A stretch of DNA of 64,000 nt from positions 1-64,000 of the forward strand of contig NTMA01000020.1 in assembly GCA_002917075.1 (NCBI GenBank), in the 5' to 3' direction. This stretch comes from Hawksworthiomyces lignivorus (lineage: Eukaryota; Ascomycota; Sordariomycetes; Ophiostomatales; Ophiostomataceae). A program made the position numbers and the translations under genes. Numbering within the stretch: the first letter of the stretch is position 1; every line of letters begins with the position of its first letter. Under the pieces are notes generated by a model. The model was given only the letters and a program-made list of their open reading frames with translations, searched no databases and was not told where the DNA came from. Positions 43,484-55,507 of this stretch are shown here, one piece after another.

Positions 43484-44817
43484 TTTTGAGAGAGAGGTTT
43501 TTATTTTTAATTTTAGTTTTGGATAAAGCTAGCAAAGGCAAAATAGCTGAAGGGAAAAACGGAAGACAGGAGGCAGGAATAGTAGTGTAGCTGTGTGAAT
43601 CTTCGCCAAACTGGTTGTCAAGCGTATATACTCTATGTTGGGATATAAATACTTGCGAAGAAGCGCTTGTTGTAACAACACCACACCCTTGGGGCTATGC
43701 TTGGCATGACGCGACGATGAGGCCCCATGTGCTATCTCCAATACTCTTATACTCGTACCGGTGATGGCGACATTGACGGGACGACCTCCACGACAAATAT
43801 TGACGTATTGTTTTTGGTGGCGTGGCAAGTGGAGGATTGGCGTCTAATAGTAGCTGGAAAGCTAACTGGACAATTCTTCTGTGCTGTGGGCCGAGGGCAA
43901 GCGAGGTATGTGCAGGCTGCTTTGATCGTGCGGAGATTGTTATGCGGTCCCACCAGATGATACAAGCAGATAGGTCCATCAGATATTGCATTAGTCTTTC
44001 GACTAATACGACGTTGGCAACATGGGGTAATGGGGTAGTTAGCAACTCCCCTGACTTTCGGCTATGAGAACCATACGGGCTAAGCTAATAGAATGCACCA
44101 ATTGATGCTGCAGCAGCAAGTGATGTCAACGAAACTTGAAGTTGAAAAAGTATAGCCTCGCACGAACACAAGGAGATTTGGGATGACAAGCTGGGGTAGT
44201 GTGGGGAATACTGAGAGTTCCCGATCCCACTGCGGAAGCCTAGCCGACTGTTGCAGGCTTATGATCCTAGACGACCCGACCCAGTTCAGGATACCTCCTC
44301 GGCAACGTCTGTCGTTCATACCGGCGCTAGTCCTCTACGATAAGGCGCTGTTTCGGTTGGACTGGTGAACATCTACGAGTATGAGTACGTGGACATACAT
44401 ATCATGGAAAAGGTAGAGACCATCAGGCAGTCAATAACTCGAAGTCTCATTTGGCCACTCGTGTACTTCGACTAGTTGTGAAACGAGAAATAAAAAGGCA
44501 TGCACATAGCCACTAGCCCAAACATTCGAAAATCGGTCCAAAGGAACTTTAACTATATAGATTACTTTACATAACCGTACACCCGACAATGAGTAATGGC
44601 AGGGAGCCTAATGCGATGCACAATGTAGCACGATGGAACAGGATATGCGTGAAGATTAGTGGAAGAGACGATTTAGCTAAATAAAACAAGGTGGTCGATA
44701 GCAATGGTTCGCACAAGTCTAGCCACATGCATCTTATTGCCCATGGATCACAACTATTTTTGCGCGAATCAGACTTCGGAACGCGCGGAATGGCCGCTGA
44801 GCCTATGGACTGAGCTG
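43484..44817. other. intergenic: transporter promoter and unassigned sequence
   Basis: The first few hundred bases serve as the transporter promoter. The rest contains only short frames on both strands. Confidence 0.45.
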
Positions 44818-45178
44818 TGCGAAAATCCAAAGTAGATTCAATGTTGACTAGCTCAGACGGGTTTGAACGAGGCAATAACGATTGCATAGCAAACTTGAGG
44901 TGATATTTTCTGCTAAGTTCCGTACCTACCAAACTACGACATGTTCGTGCTGTCACATCACCGAATTGGGACTATGGACTATGTCTACGCGACGTCGCTG
45001 GTGCCAGGTTGTCCCCTTACAAGTAGGCGAAAATGTGCCAAAGTAAATTCAATATCGATCAACTCAAGTAGGCTGGGATGAGGCAGCAACGATTACATAG
45101 CAGGCCTGGGGCGACCTGTCCGGTAAATTTAGTGTCTACCAAAAACGATAGAATCGTACTATCACGCCACCGAGTTGG
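44818..45178. repeat. diverged direct duplication
   Basis: Two segments, about 44818-44970 and 45026-45178, share blocks in the same order: GCGAAAAT, CAAAGTA-ATTCAAT, GAGGCA-CAACGATT-CATAGCA and a closing TATCAC-CCACCGA-TTGG type block. Similarity is moderate, so the duplication is old. It lies just past the 3' end of the GH79 gene and does not include its coding part. Confidence 0.55.
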
Positions 45179-45190
45179 CACCCTGTTTCT

Positions 45191-46895
45191 TTACAAGTAG
45201 ACAATGGCAACCGCGCTATAGGGGATCGGAATTCCAGCCTTGCCTCCCGAAACGGCAACCGTGATCGTGGTTGACTGCACGTCGGTCACCTCATTTCCCT
45301 GGCTGCTGTAGGTCCACTGGCTGCCTCCAAAAGTGGTGTCCTCGGCGTTCTGTGCGGCGCCGCCGGGGTTGGTCAGATACTTGACCGTGACGGACGAGGC
45401 CGTGCTGGGCAATCCGTCGATTTCCACGGTGGGAATAGGGCGCGACGTTCCGAGCGACGTGTCCCAGTAGTTGAGGTTGCACAGAGCCACGCGGGCGGGA
45501 GTGTCTCCTTCGTAAGCAACATACGAAGAAAAGGTTTTTCCGTCGTTGCTGCCGGGCGTGACCTCGACCACCTTTGTGTTTCCGCTCGTTCCGATAAACT
45601 CGGCCGCGGTAATCAGGGAGTAGTAAATGTTCTTGGTCTGGGCCGCCATGGTGCTGCTGTCGCTGGGCTGCCACACATTTTGGTCGGAGCTGTAGACCTG
45701 CTCCCAGTTCACGGCAGTGACACCAAGAGACATGAGGTAAAGCATAAAGTCGGTCCCGTAGAGGGCCGTTCCGAAGGAGAAGGACACCGTGGTGTTTATT
45801 GTGCCGCCTGTCTGGATGTTGATCTCGTCGAGGAAGTACTTGACCTGGCCGTCGTTGTACGACTGCAAAAACTCGGCCGCCAGTTGGATGTGTTTTGCCG
45901 TGTCGGCGACGGTGTTTGCATGGGACATCAAATCGGGAATGGTGCAGGGTCCCCCGACACATCGATACCAATGGTCGGTCGCGTAGATTATATTGCCGGT
46001 CGCGTCAAAAGTTGTGTTCTCAAACAGTTCCTGGAGTGTCCAATCGGTGGATTGAATGTCCTCGCTGGCTAGATCTGGACCTGCAAATTTTACGCTGCTT
46101 GGGATCGAGGCCGCCGCAGAGATGTTTGAGGCGATTTCTTGAAAGCGGGTTGCAAAACTAAGAGGAGCGACCGTTAGACAACGAGGGAGCATAATATAAC
46201 GCCGCTCCAGGACAAGAAAAGCTTACTGCTGCGCATCCGTGGCCGTAGGGCCGCTGTGACCACCATACTCGTTGGGTTCGTTTCCAATCTCAATGGCACC
46301 AATATTGTCAGCGCCAATGCCTAACATGATGGACTGTGCAGCTTGGTTTGCATCCACGTAGTTCGTGTCTGTGTATGAGATCTGAGGCATCCAGAGAATA
46401 TCGGCAGGTGACAAGAGCTGAACCAGCGGCCAGAATTGGGGTCCAATTGTTAGACTGCCCGTTTGCGTGGTTCCCGGGGCGGGTGAGACTGGCTGAGTTA
46501 ATGTTTCGTTCCACAATGTGCTGTCACTGATGCGGTGAAAAGCTATATTAGTGTTGTTGCTAGATGAGAAGCCGAGACGTCACACATACCCGGTATTGCC
46601 CCCCACACGGATTAGCGGTCTTCCTCCGGTGCGTTTGAAGACTTCAGAGATAAGATTGATTGAGTACTGATTAGCAGAGGCATCCGAAGGGCTTGCTGCA
46701 TCACATATCAGTTGGATCTCCCTTACTAGCTAATATGAAACACGTAAACGACTTACTCTGAGCGTAGAGAGAGAACGTGCTGAGCTCAAAGCTCACGCCC
46801 GGAAAGGATGGGTCTACCAAGAAAGCATCCTGTGGTACGGCAGCCGGAATTGTGACTGTTGTAGTGGCCCGTACGCAAAGCTTGTCCAGACGCAT
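45191..46895 (-). CDS. glycoside hydrolase family 79 (beta-glucuronidase type)
   Basis: Four exons on the minus strand: 46895-46757, 46695-46590, 46526-46227, 46157-45191; 503 residues, phases consistent. The barrel shows GVSFELSTFS at the first strand, GGRPLIRVGGNTGD, the acid/base Glu165 in IEIGNEPNEYGG, and the nucleophile Glu293 in FLDEINIQTGG; the last 100 residues form the beta domain typical of GH79. The family removes glucuronic or 4-O-methyl-glucuronic acid, mostly from arabinogalactan proteins. The called start gives no signal peptide (MRLDKLCVRATTTVTIP), unusual for fungal GH79. Either the enzyme is intracellular or a 5' exon was missed. The GH51 gene 4 kb away is a plausible partner. 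Confidence 0.88.
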
Positions 46896-47127
46896 GATGG
46901 CTCGCGTTGATGACTTTGAATTGCTGATGGAACTCTAGTCTTAGGCTTTTTATAACAATTCGGGGGACTTGACGATAAGTGAGAACGAGACATAAGGAGA
47001 TCGAGATATTGCATCTTTATATGTGACGTGTTCCGGAGCATTACGGAAATGAGACAGCGATATGGAAATCATACTCATCATAGCATGTAAGCAGTAGAGG
47101 GCGTATATTCCGCACCCCTGAATTTTG
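46896..47127. other. region upstream of GH79
   Basis: Should contain the GH79 promoter or an undetected first exon. It ends at the transposon boundary. Confidence 0.4.
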
Positions 47128-48468
47128 TAACACAAGTCACTTTTGTGGAGACGTCCTAACGCTACACCTAAAAGCGTATAGTACGGTAGGAAACGAATAC
47201 AAAAGATACTTCTGGACAAAAATCCATTAATGAAAAAACATCACGACGAATATCGCGATCGACACCGCGTTCGACACCGCGTTCGACAACCACAAAATGC
47301 CATGACAACTCATATTCGACGAATACACGCGTATTCGGACGTTGTTTTCGATGGCCATCTCAGTAAGCCAAAATAGCTGCTCAGACTGGTTTTTCTATAG
47401 ATCAGGTGAAAAGAGCGATCCGAAATAACAAGTATGCTGAGAGGTCTGGCCGTCCTTCTTCTTTAACTAAAGAAGAAGAAAAGCAACTCGTTAAATTTAT
47501 TTCTGCTTTATCGACGAATCGTCGTATGACCTATAAACAACTAGCAGATATTCTTTTTGATAAAAAACACGGCATATACGCGATTCGTACAACACTTCGT
47601 CGTTTTGGTTATAAAAAGTATATCGCTCGAATTCGCCCAGTTCTTTCAAAAAAAAAAAAAACAACCGACAAAAGAGATTGAAATTCGCCAAAGAGCATGA
47701 AAATTGGACAATCGAACAATGGAATACTATCATTTGGTTAGATGAAATATGGGTTTAACGTCAAAAATGCCACAGAACCTATGTAACACGACGGCCTGGC
47801 GAAGAATTAGACCAAGACTGTGTCCTCTCAAAACAACAAAAAGCAGGAGGCTGGATGTTTTGGGGCTGTATTTCAGGTGTTGGCGGCAAAGGCCCTGGTC
47901 TTTTTTGGGAGAAAGAATGGGGCACGATCAACGAAGAGACTTATAAAGAGCATATTGTATCTATTATCGAAGGTTGGTTCACGATACTTCAACAACATTA
48001 CAGAACTACTTCCTTCACCTTTATGCAAGACAACGCTCCAGCACACAAGGCAGCAGGCACTATAGAGGAGATGAGAAGTCGAAATATCCCTCTCCTTTCT
48101 TGGCCAGCCGTAAGCCCTGACCTCAACCCTATAGAAAAATGCTGGTGGTGGATGAAGATGAAAATGGACAGAAGATTCGACGAATACGGCAACAACAAAA
48201 GACCTTTGTATAATACGCTTCGTGAGTGGGTTAAGAAGGTATGGGAGGAGTTACCTGAGAGATTTTTTGAGCTTCAAATCGCAGATATACCTCACAGGAT
48301 GAAGGCAGTAATTGAAGCAAATGGAGGATATATTCGTGAAATGCCAGGAAAGCAATAAACATTAAACGCGTCGATTTAGAAAGTTGTGTTTTCCGAATGT
48401 ATCCTTTTTTTTCGCGGTTTTTCACTAGTAAATTTCGGGCTTAGTGCAGAAAAAGTGACTTTGGTGAA
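47128..48468 (+). mobile_element. Tc1/mariner element, nearly complete
   Basis: The ends carry similar inverted sequence: ACACAAGTCACTTTTG (47130-47145) against the reverse of GAAAAAGTGACTTTGGTG (48449-48466). The transposase coding region lies inside with its Asp-rich catalytic motifs in order. A flanking TA duplication is not evident on the right. Confidence 0.7.
47380..48358 (+). pseudogene. Tc1/mariner transposase with two lesions
   Basis: From about 47395 (SIDQVKRAIRNNKYAERSGR) through the helix-turn-helix part (RPSSLTKEEEKQLVKF, MTYKQLADILF) the frame is open to an A-run at 47648-47660, where it shifts. It resumes as RLKFAKEHENWTIEQW, and WLDEIWV holds the first catalytic Asp followed by TAA at 47757. 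After it come GWMFWGCISG, FMQDNAPAHK (second Asp) and SPDLNPIEKCWWWMK (third acidic residue), ending with GYIREMPGKQ. Apart from the shift and the single stop the protein reads end to end, so inactivation is recent. AT-rich codon use differs from the neighbouring GC-rich genes. Confidence 0.85.
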
Positions 48469-50728
48469 AGACAGCAGCGGTGCGTTTTTTATTAAAACGA
48501 CTGCTTACAGCAGCTACTAGGATTTCAACCATGTAGCATTGATGATGTTTCCCGTGCCAAAATCGGTACCCTGCCGCTGTGCAGTAAAGAGATGTGGTAA
48601 CGCATACGAGAAGTTCTCCTTGATACCTACTGAATTAAGACATAGTTGCAGTTCCTTGCCTGGGTATATGGTTTATCGTAGAGTTTAGCATCTTAATGAG
48701 ACAGTACGCCGAACAATCACAAAAAATCATTTATTATCGCAGACATAGAACGCAAATGTCTCCAAGAAGCATACAATACTTCGGCTCTGAATGTTCCCTC
48801 TATGATCCCGACCCCAGAGTAGTAACGACCTCCTAGCCCCAGACATGAAATGAGGAGGAAGACTTACCCCATGTTTAGGCGTATGCTTATGCCGAGAATG
48901 GGGAGCAGAAGCACTAAGCTGATTTGGGCAATGACAACGTACGTGGCGGCCGTGTTTAATACAAGTATGTTGAACTTGGCGTACGGTGTGATTATTTTCG
49001 AAGCAATCTGGTGATAGTCTCAGCCAGTGTAACGGGCTGCAGCCCGATCGGGCGGCTTCAACTCCCTCAACAAAGAGCGTGCTGGGCCCACAAACCCCGC
49101 GAGGCTCACCCGACCATGGCAACGAGCTTGGGTCAACGCCCGGCTTTTAGGCTATGGATATTAAGGAGGAACTTTTCCTTTTCCTTTCCTTTTTTCTTTT
49201 TTTTTAGGCTGTGAAACACTGAAGTTGAAGGCCTTTCAGCTTCCGGTGATTAGCTTTCATAGAAAGGCTGATGTTCATTCTTCATTGCTGGCCATTATGG
49301 CGGGGACATACATGGCGATGGTATCAATTCGAAAGAGACGCCAAAAAAAAAAATTCGGCAACAGGCTAAAAATATTTTTATACTGAAATAACTAGCATAG
49401 ATACTTGTGCAATATGTTTTGCGTTGCGCTCCTGTCTTGTACATGGACCGCCACTAGCATTTATTCCCCCTGTACACCTCGTACTAGTAGAAAACTGGCT
49501 TGTTGGACAACAAGGGCTGTCGACTAAGATTCCCGGTCAGGTAGGCTTGGTGAGCCGGGGCGCATGTCTTGACAACGCACAGGGTACGGTACACTAACTC
49601 CAAGCTGGCTCTCCATTTGTGTCCTTTGTGATGATGAGTGCAAGGCTGACCTGCTCATGTCGTAGTCTCGTTGGCAGATGTGCTGAACTGTTGCTGTCTG
49701 TTCGCCAAGCCCATGATGGTTGTTGACCGAAAGTATGCCTCAACAAATGTCTCAACAATGGTGTGCGGGCAAATGGAATATTCGAGCCACACCACATGGG
49801 GAGATGTTCTTCCATCTAATCTTATGTCTAGACCCCGCCTAGTCTGGAAGATATCCATGCAGGGGGTTCTAGTAAGGCTACCCAACGAGGGATCCATCGC
49901 CGCATCTTTGGTTTAGGCAAAGGTCCTATAAGTTTCGTGAAGCTTCCGAGGCAGATTTGTCACAACACATCGCAACTTTGCAGCCGAACTCACGATGGGC
50001 CTATCTACAGCTAGAATGAAGTGCAGTACCGCGAGGAGTCAGATAAGTAGTGGCTTATGGTCCGTATCGAACCTCCCTTATCTGGCTCCTCTACGCATCT
50101 CCTAGATCTTCATGCTGCCTTGGCCGCCATCGGGTAGGGAGATGTGGTTCAATTGGGTCGCTGCGACAGAGACCAGAGTTACAAGGTCCTTGCCTACGGC
50201 CGATCCGCGAGGTCCGCGAGGTCCGCGAGACGCTCAAGTTTACGTTCATGTGACAGGTATGGCGACATGTCTCTGCAGATCACGTCATTGCTCTCCGTGT
50301 ACGCGTATGCCTTGGATTGAGACGAGAACGAGGCTACACTAGCACTTTTGAGGATTAGGAAGCTAAGGAGCTTCGGCCATTATTAACAGCAGGGAAGAGC
50401 TGCGTGCAGCCGTCAAAGCGGCGCGGATGCTTGCCGTATTTGGGTCGGATGTCGTGCAGAACAAGAAAGGCGCTGATTGTCGTAGTCCATCCTGTTGCAA
50501 GGTAGAAGGGTGAATGGAAAGATAGGGGAAGTTGCACCGTGTCTCTCATTCACGCAGCAGTGCCAAAAAGATTGCAGAGCGGTAGAAGGAGAAGAGAATG
50601 AAGAGTGAATATTTAAAATGCAAGTTTCATTGTAGCCTGCGTGCATGTAAACATTGTGTAAAAGACCCAGAACCACGCCGCCAAACCCGCAGTACACCTA
50701 CGACTCTCTTGAGCAGCCTGCACCCATC
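48469..50728. other. gene-poor intergenic
   Basis: About 2.2 kb. A minus-strand frame near 49655-49897 (RRGLDIRLDG...VVWLEYSICPHTIVETFVEA) has protein-like composition but no family I recognise and no neighbours to extend it. Three tandem 9-bp TCCGCGAGG units lie at 50204-50230. CTCACGATGGGCCTATC near 49990 also occurs near 7870. The last part is the GH51 promoter. Confidence 0.45.
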
Positions 50729-52195
50729 ATGGAGCGTGCTGTTCTGAGTATCACCACACAGCACACGATTGCGCCGGTGGACCGCAAGATCTACTCGGGG
50801 TTTGTCGAGCACATGGGCCGGTGTGTCTACGGCGGCCTGGTTCCCTCCACGTATCCAGACAAGTCCACCAAGGATGAATGCATTGGACGCTTCCGCAGAG
50901 ATGTCATCGAGACCTTCAAGGAGGTGAAACCGCCGCTGGTGCGCTACCCCGGCGGCAACTACACGGCCAACTTCAACTGGATGGACGGCGTTGGTCCGAC
51001 GCGCAAGCCTCGCCTAGAACTAGCCTGGCAGAACGTGGAACCAAACACGTTTGGGACGAACGAGTTTGTGGAATGGTGCCGGGCGGCCGAGGTCGAGCCC
51101 TTTCTCTGCCTTAATATGGGTACCGGGGACCTACGGGAGGCCCTGGCGTGGATCGAGTACTGCAACAGCAGCGCCGATTCGCATTATGCGAACCTCTGTA
51201 GAAGCCACGGCTACGAAGAGCCGCACAACATCAGGTACTGGTGCCTAGGCAACGAAGTCTACGGCGACTGGCAGGTTGCACAGGTCTCCAAGGAAGTTTA
51301 CGCGGCGCAGGCCGTCCAGTGGGCCAAGGCCATTCGTATGCTGGACCCGTCCGTTAAGCTCGTACTCTGCGGCAAGCACGGTTACGACGACTGGGACTCG
51401 TATGTGCTGAGAGAGTGCATCGAGTGGGTGGACTACCACTCTATCCATCTTTACAGTGAACAGAAGACTCACGAGATGGCGGTGCATGCTCCAAAGATTG
51501 CCGAGAGATGTATCGTGTGGACACAATCGCTAATTGATAACGCCCGGTTCTTGAAGAAGGTCAACAAACCCGTCAAGATCTGCTTCGACGAGTGGAACGT
51601 GTGGAACCCGCAGCGGTACCCAGGCGCGGACGGCCACGAGGAGATCTACAACGTGTCGGATATGCTCGGCGTAGCTGTCTGGCTTCACATTTTCGTGCGG
51701 CACGCCGACGCCGTCGAGATCGCCTGCCTCGCCCAGAGCGTCAACGTCATCGCCCCGATCTTCACGCGAGAAGGCGACCTGATGAAACAGACCATCTGGT
51801 GGCCGTACCTCCTGGCGTCCCAGCACCTGTGCGGCCGCTCCGTTGCCACGCACGCTAGCTGCTCTGCCTTCCAAGGGAAGCTCACCGGGCAGCTAGAACA
51901 GTTTGCGCTAATGCTGCCCTCAGATCTAAAGTATCTGGACATGGCCGCGACCGTCGACAATAACATACTGGTAATTTCCATCGTCAATAGCAAACTCGAG
52001 GACGTTGAGGTGGAGCTGCAGATTGACTGCGAAATCAAGCAAGGGATCGAGAAGATTGAGATCTACGGCGAGCCTGAAGACGAGAATTCATTTGAATACA
52101 AGGACAAGGTTGCTCCAGTCCGATCCGCTCTTTCGTCTTCGAAGACGGCCGTCTTGAAGAGGTGCTCCTACACGATGCTTAGATATCGAATTTAA
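50729..52195 (+). CDS. GH51 alpha-L-arabinofuranosidase (intracellular type)
   Basis: Single exon, 488 residues from MERAVLSITT. Features: HMGRCVYGGLV near residue 28, VRYPGGNYTANFNWMDG (71-87), acid/base Glu176 in WCLGNEVYGDW, the YHSIHLYS strand, nucleophile Glu288 in FDEWNVWNPQ, and a C-terminal beta domain. This is the short GH51 class without a signal peptide, related to bacterial AbfA, which releases terminal arabinose from arabino-oligosaccharides inside the cell. The frame stays open 25 codons upstream, but that stretch is unlike the family, so the Met at 50729 is preferred. Fits with the sugar transporter and GH79 nearby as a plant-polysaccharide locus. Confidence 0.95.
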   Translation: MERAVLSITTQHTIAPVDRKIYSGFVEHMGRCVYGGLVPSTYPDKSTKDECIGRFRRDVIETFKEVKPPLVRYPGGNYTANFNWMDGVGPTRKPRLELAWQNVEPNTFGTNEFVEWCRAAEVEPFLCLNMGTGDLREALAWIEYCNSSADSHYANLCRSHGYEEPHNIRYWCLGNEVYGDWQVAQVSKEVYAAQAVQWAKAIRMLDPSVKLVLCGKHGYDDWDSYVLRECIEWVDYHSIHLYSEQKTHEMAVHAPKIAERCIVWTQSLIDNARFLKKVNKPVKICFDEWNVWNPQRYPGADGHEEIYNVSDMLGVAVWLHIFVRHADAVEIACLAQSVNVIAPIFTREGDLMKQTIWWPYLLASQHLCGRSVATHASCSAFQGKLTGQLEQFALMLPSDLKYLDMAATVDNNILVISIVNSKLEDVEVELQIDCEIKQGIEKIEIYGEPEDENSFEYKDKVAPVRSALSSSKTAVLKRCSYTMLRYRI

Positions 52196-53889
52196 TTAGG
52201 GACGCCAGTTAAAACTGCCGATTGACAGGGAATACCAATCTGTTTTTGGAGCATGTAATATTCGCGTGGGTCGCATAAGTAATTTATAAATGTTAAATCG
52301 TGCAAATTTGGCCTCTACCTCTGTAAAAGAGACGTCCCTACTTACACTTTAACAGTAGGCCTTATATAGCCTGAAAACTACTCAACAAAGTCAGAAAGCC
52401 GGGAACTTGCGCAGACAACGTAGGCTAGCTCCATCCCTACGAAAACCAAGGACCACAATAATTCAAAATCAAGCTCCAGACATTGTCGTTGCATTAGTCA
52501 TGTAGGAGTTACCCTTCAAGTTTGCAACGTCTGATATGTTTACAACCTTGGAAGAGAGTCTATTCAGAAGTCACTTGAAACTACGACTAAGTCATCTTCT
52601 GTTTACTTTATAATTACTCACTTATTAACCTTTAATTTCCATTCTATAATAGGAATATTGTACCACGAGGATTAAGTAAGTTAGAATATCAGTTCAGGAC
52701 TGGTGTTAGAATTAAAGATAGAATAAGGGTGATTGTACTTTGAAAGGCGAATTTGTGTGCCGGTGGTTTTTCAGTTAACTTTTTCCAAGGACTGCGGGGA
52801 AGATCTATGGCCTGTGTGGGCTTTGCAAGATACACTAGTAGCGGGAATATACCGAAGGAGTACCACCTAACAAAGCTAGAACTGGCTGTTTGCCCCTGCT
52901 GATGCCCACCAAACCCGCCTCGGCTAAAGGCGCCTTATGGCCATCCACCCTTCTACGCTTCTTCTTTTATCCTTGCCAGAGCTAGCGTCTGCGTGCTAGC
53001 CATGATCATAGCGCCGCAACTGGATGGTGCACAGCATATATCAAAACTCTACTGCAGCCGCTAGCGAAATCGGCTTCCTTTTCCTTTATTCTAGGGCGTA
53101 CGGACATTATTATGCACTTAGACGCTTCCTACTATAGACCTAACGATGCTCTGGTACCTTATGGCCCCGTAGTGGACAAACTGCGCCCAGCTCAGCGGCA
53201 TCGTTACCGTCAAGCGATGCCACTAAGCCACTGTACCAGTACAGCAAATATAGAGGGATTTAAGCTGCACAGCGAGAATTTGTGTACAGGATGAGGCTCC
53301 TCCAAGCCTTTTCCATAAGTAGCGTCGGTTCGTTCCCAAGGAAAAACTACGTATAAATTTAAGTAGCGGTTTACGGAATAACTTCACATAAAGCTGGTCC
53401 TATTAAAAAAATAAATATATATAATTATAATAAGTTAAGATACATGAAAATAAAATAACTAAGATCTGAGATAAGATTCTAAGAGTAAAAGCTTAACGTT
53501 TATTATTTATTATATCTTAGCCGTTAAAATATATTCTTAGGCTATTATAATATTACAGTTAGGCCCAGCGGGACCTATTTATAAACCTAAGGCGATAACG
53601 ACCGGTAGAAAAAGTATACCGACACGAATAATATACTATTACACAGTCGTGGTAAGCATACAAGGGGATAGAATACAGGAATAACTAGGAACTATATAGC
53701 TAGGACACAGTGTTGGATAGCCATTAGGGAAAAGAGCACGTGACCGAACATCACACGGAGGAGGATATAAACAGTAATAAGGGAACAGGTATAAACGATT
53801 TTTTAATTATATTTCAGCTCTAGGAGTTAATTCGACACGGAATAGCTTCATATCATTTGATGAATATCTGTGACTTTTCTTATCGACAT
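52196..53889. other. gene-free region, very AT-rich from about 53400
   Basis: No gene found. 53232-53245 is the palindrome CTGTACCAGTACAG, nearly repeated near 7172. The part from 53400 to 53600 is almost entirely A and T with scattered TA runs, as expected of an old RIP-mutated repeat. Confidence 0.5.
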
Positions 53890-55507
53890 CTATGCTGCCA
53901 GGGCATAGCCGCCGAGCATGGCATAAATGGTCCACTCGCTAGTTTCTGGCGACGTTACGAGAATCTCGGCGACTTCTTTTGCCACCCGGACGGCTCCATT
54001 CTGTGCAATGTAGTCTAGCACAGCCACAGCCCATGTCCGAATGCGCAGATCGTCTGAGACTTTGCCGACAGTATATATAGGCTTGATCAGGGTATAACAC
54101 TGCAATGTCTGCAGCAGCGCGAAGGGTGTTCCATTTTCCGGCCGTGCACCAGGCAACAAATATTGCGGCACCGAGGCGCAGATCTCCAAGCACATCCTTC
54201 GTATGACGCCGGCGGCTTGTTGGGCACGTGGTCCAGAGCACACGAGCTGCTGGATCCTTCGGTTAATGTAAAGACGGAGCGTGCGACCCACGTTACGAAC
54301 CTGCGTGACGAAATGGTTTGCGTCCAAGTCATAGTACGGTTCGAGAAGATTTAAGCCGTCTGGTAACTGTTGGCGGGAGGCTTCATCCAAACTCACACGA
54401 GTGGCATGCCAGGTAGGAGGAAAGGCGTTCTCGACGGCGATAAAGCGTGTTTCGATGTCTGTTAGCCTAGCTAGGATTTGAGCCGTGCCAACAGCGTCAT
54501 ACCCCTCCTCGCAAGTGTCGGCATTAAAGTTAACAATTTCGATAACGAGCCCCGTGATTGCCCACTTCGGCTCCATTGGGTGGTATTGGCTAAGCTCCTG
54601 ATGGAAAGCGCTGACGCTGTCGGGGACCCGAATGTTAGCTGCCGCGTAGCTTATGATCAGCGTAATAACCAAGCGTGAAGCAAGTCTGCGAGCAATATGG
54701 GTCGCCGTATTCCGTGGTCCACGGAGCCTGGCTAGAGACATGGCACCTTGAATGTGGCTCATCCATGTGGTTGACGACGACGGCAATAACAACGGTTCTG
54801 ACGACGGAATTGGACTTTCCTGGTGCAGCAGCATCTTTTCGTACAAGTCGAGCAAGAGCGCTGTTTGCAGTGTCGCATCCGCCGCTGCCGTATCTGGTAT
54901 TGATAAAGCGTTGGTTAAGCCGCGCAATGCTACAAGGTATCTCTCGTTGATCAATGCCCGCAAAGCTGGTGGCAGGTGCTTGTGAGTGGCATTTTGCAGA
55001 GCGAAGAAAGCAAGGCTTACGGCATCGACACTCGCTACTAATGGACCGTCTGCAGATGCCTGTGCATACAACGGCGCTAGCATGTCATAACTACGTGAAA
55101 AGCCGAAAACGTAGTGCGCGAAGAAGGCGTGCCGCGCTCGGGCATCCCAGGCGACTTGAAGTCGGGGTACGGACAATGATACAGTACTCGAAGAAGCTTG
55201 CTGTGTGTGCTGCCGTTGATGCCACTGCCGAGCGACCCGTGCTGCAGTTTGCTGAGTTTCGTCACGGAAGATCATCTGGTTAGCGTCTCTATAGCCAGTG
55301 CAAACGAGATTGCCACGCTTGCATTGGCCGCAGCCATTTTTCTGGAGATCACACTGCATTCGAGAGAGCCAGTCACAATATTAGCCGGGACGCATGTGTC
55401 CAGGATACTATCTGAGAAGGGCGTACAGATAAGTGGCTAAGACTTACTCGAAGCTTTCTCCTCCGGCAGTGGAGACAGTCTGGCGACGGTCTACCTTTAT
55501 TGACCAT
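53890..55507 (-). CDS. Zn2Cys6 transcription factor
   Basis: Two exons on the minus strand: 55507-55448 and 55353-53890, 507 residues. Splicing (GTAAGT donor, GCAG acceptor) joins PDCLHCRRRKLR to CDLQKNGCGQCKRGNLVC and so completes C-x2-C-x6-C-x6-C-x2-C-x6-C within the first 40 residues. Starting inside the second exon would lose half of the zinc cluster. The rest is a helical fungal-regulator region (HAFFAHYVFGFSRSYDMLAP, TALLLDLYEKML, WMSHIQGAMSLARLRG), a layout common in short regulators of secondary metabolism and perithecial genes. It is transcribed divergently from an SDR gene across 398 bp containing two inverted repeats. Confidence 0.92.

Noticed and set aside
41792..43489. Plus-strand open frame of 565 codons
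   Set aside because: It is the mirror of the MFS sugar transporter; the product is Gly/Ala/Glu/His-rich with no domain, as expected from GC-rich third positions on the other strand.
49655..49897. Minus-strand 80-codon frame with protein-like composition
   Set aside because: Too short, no start context and no recognisable family; kept only as a note in the intergenic entry.
50204..50230. Three 9-bp GC-rich tandem units considered as a CRISPR-like array
   Set aside because: Units are contiguous without spacers and the genome is eukaryotic.
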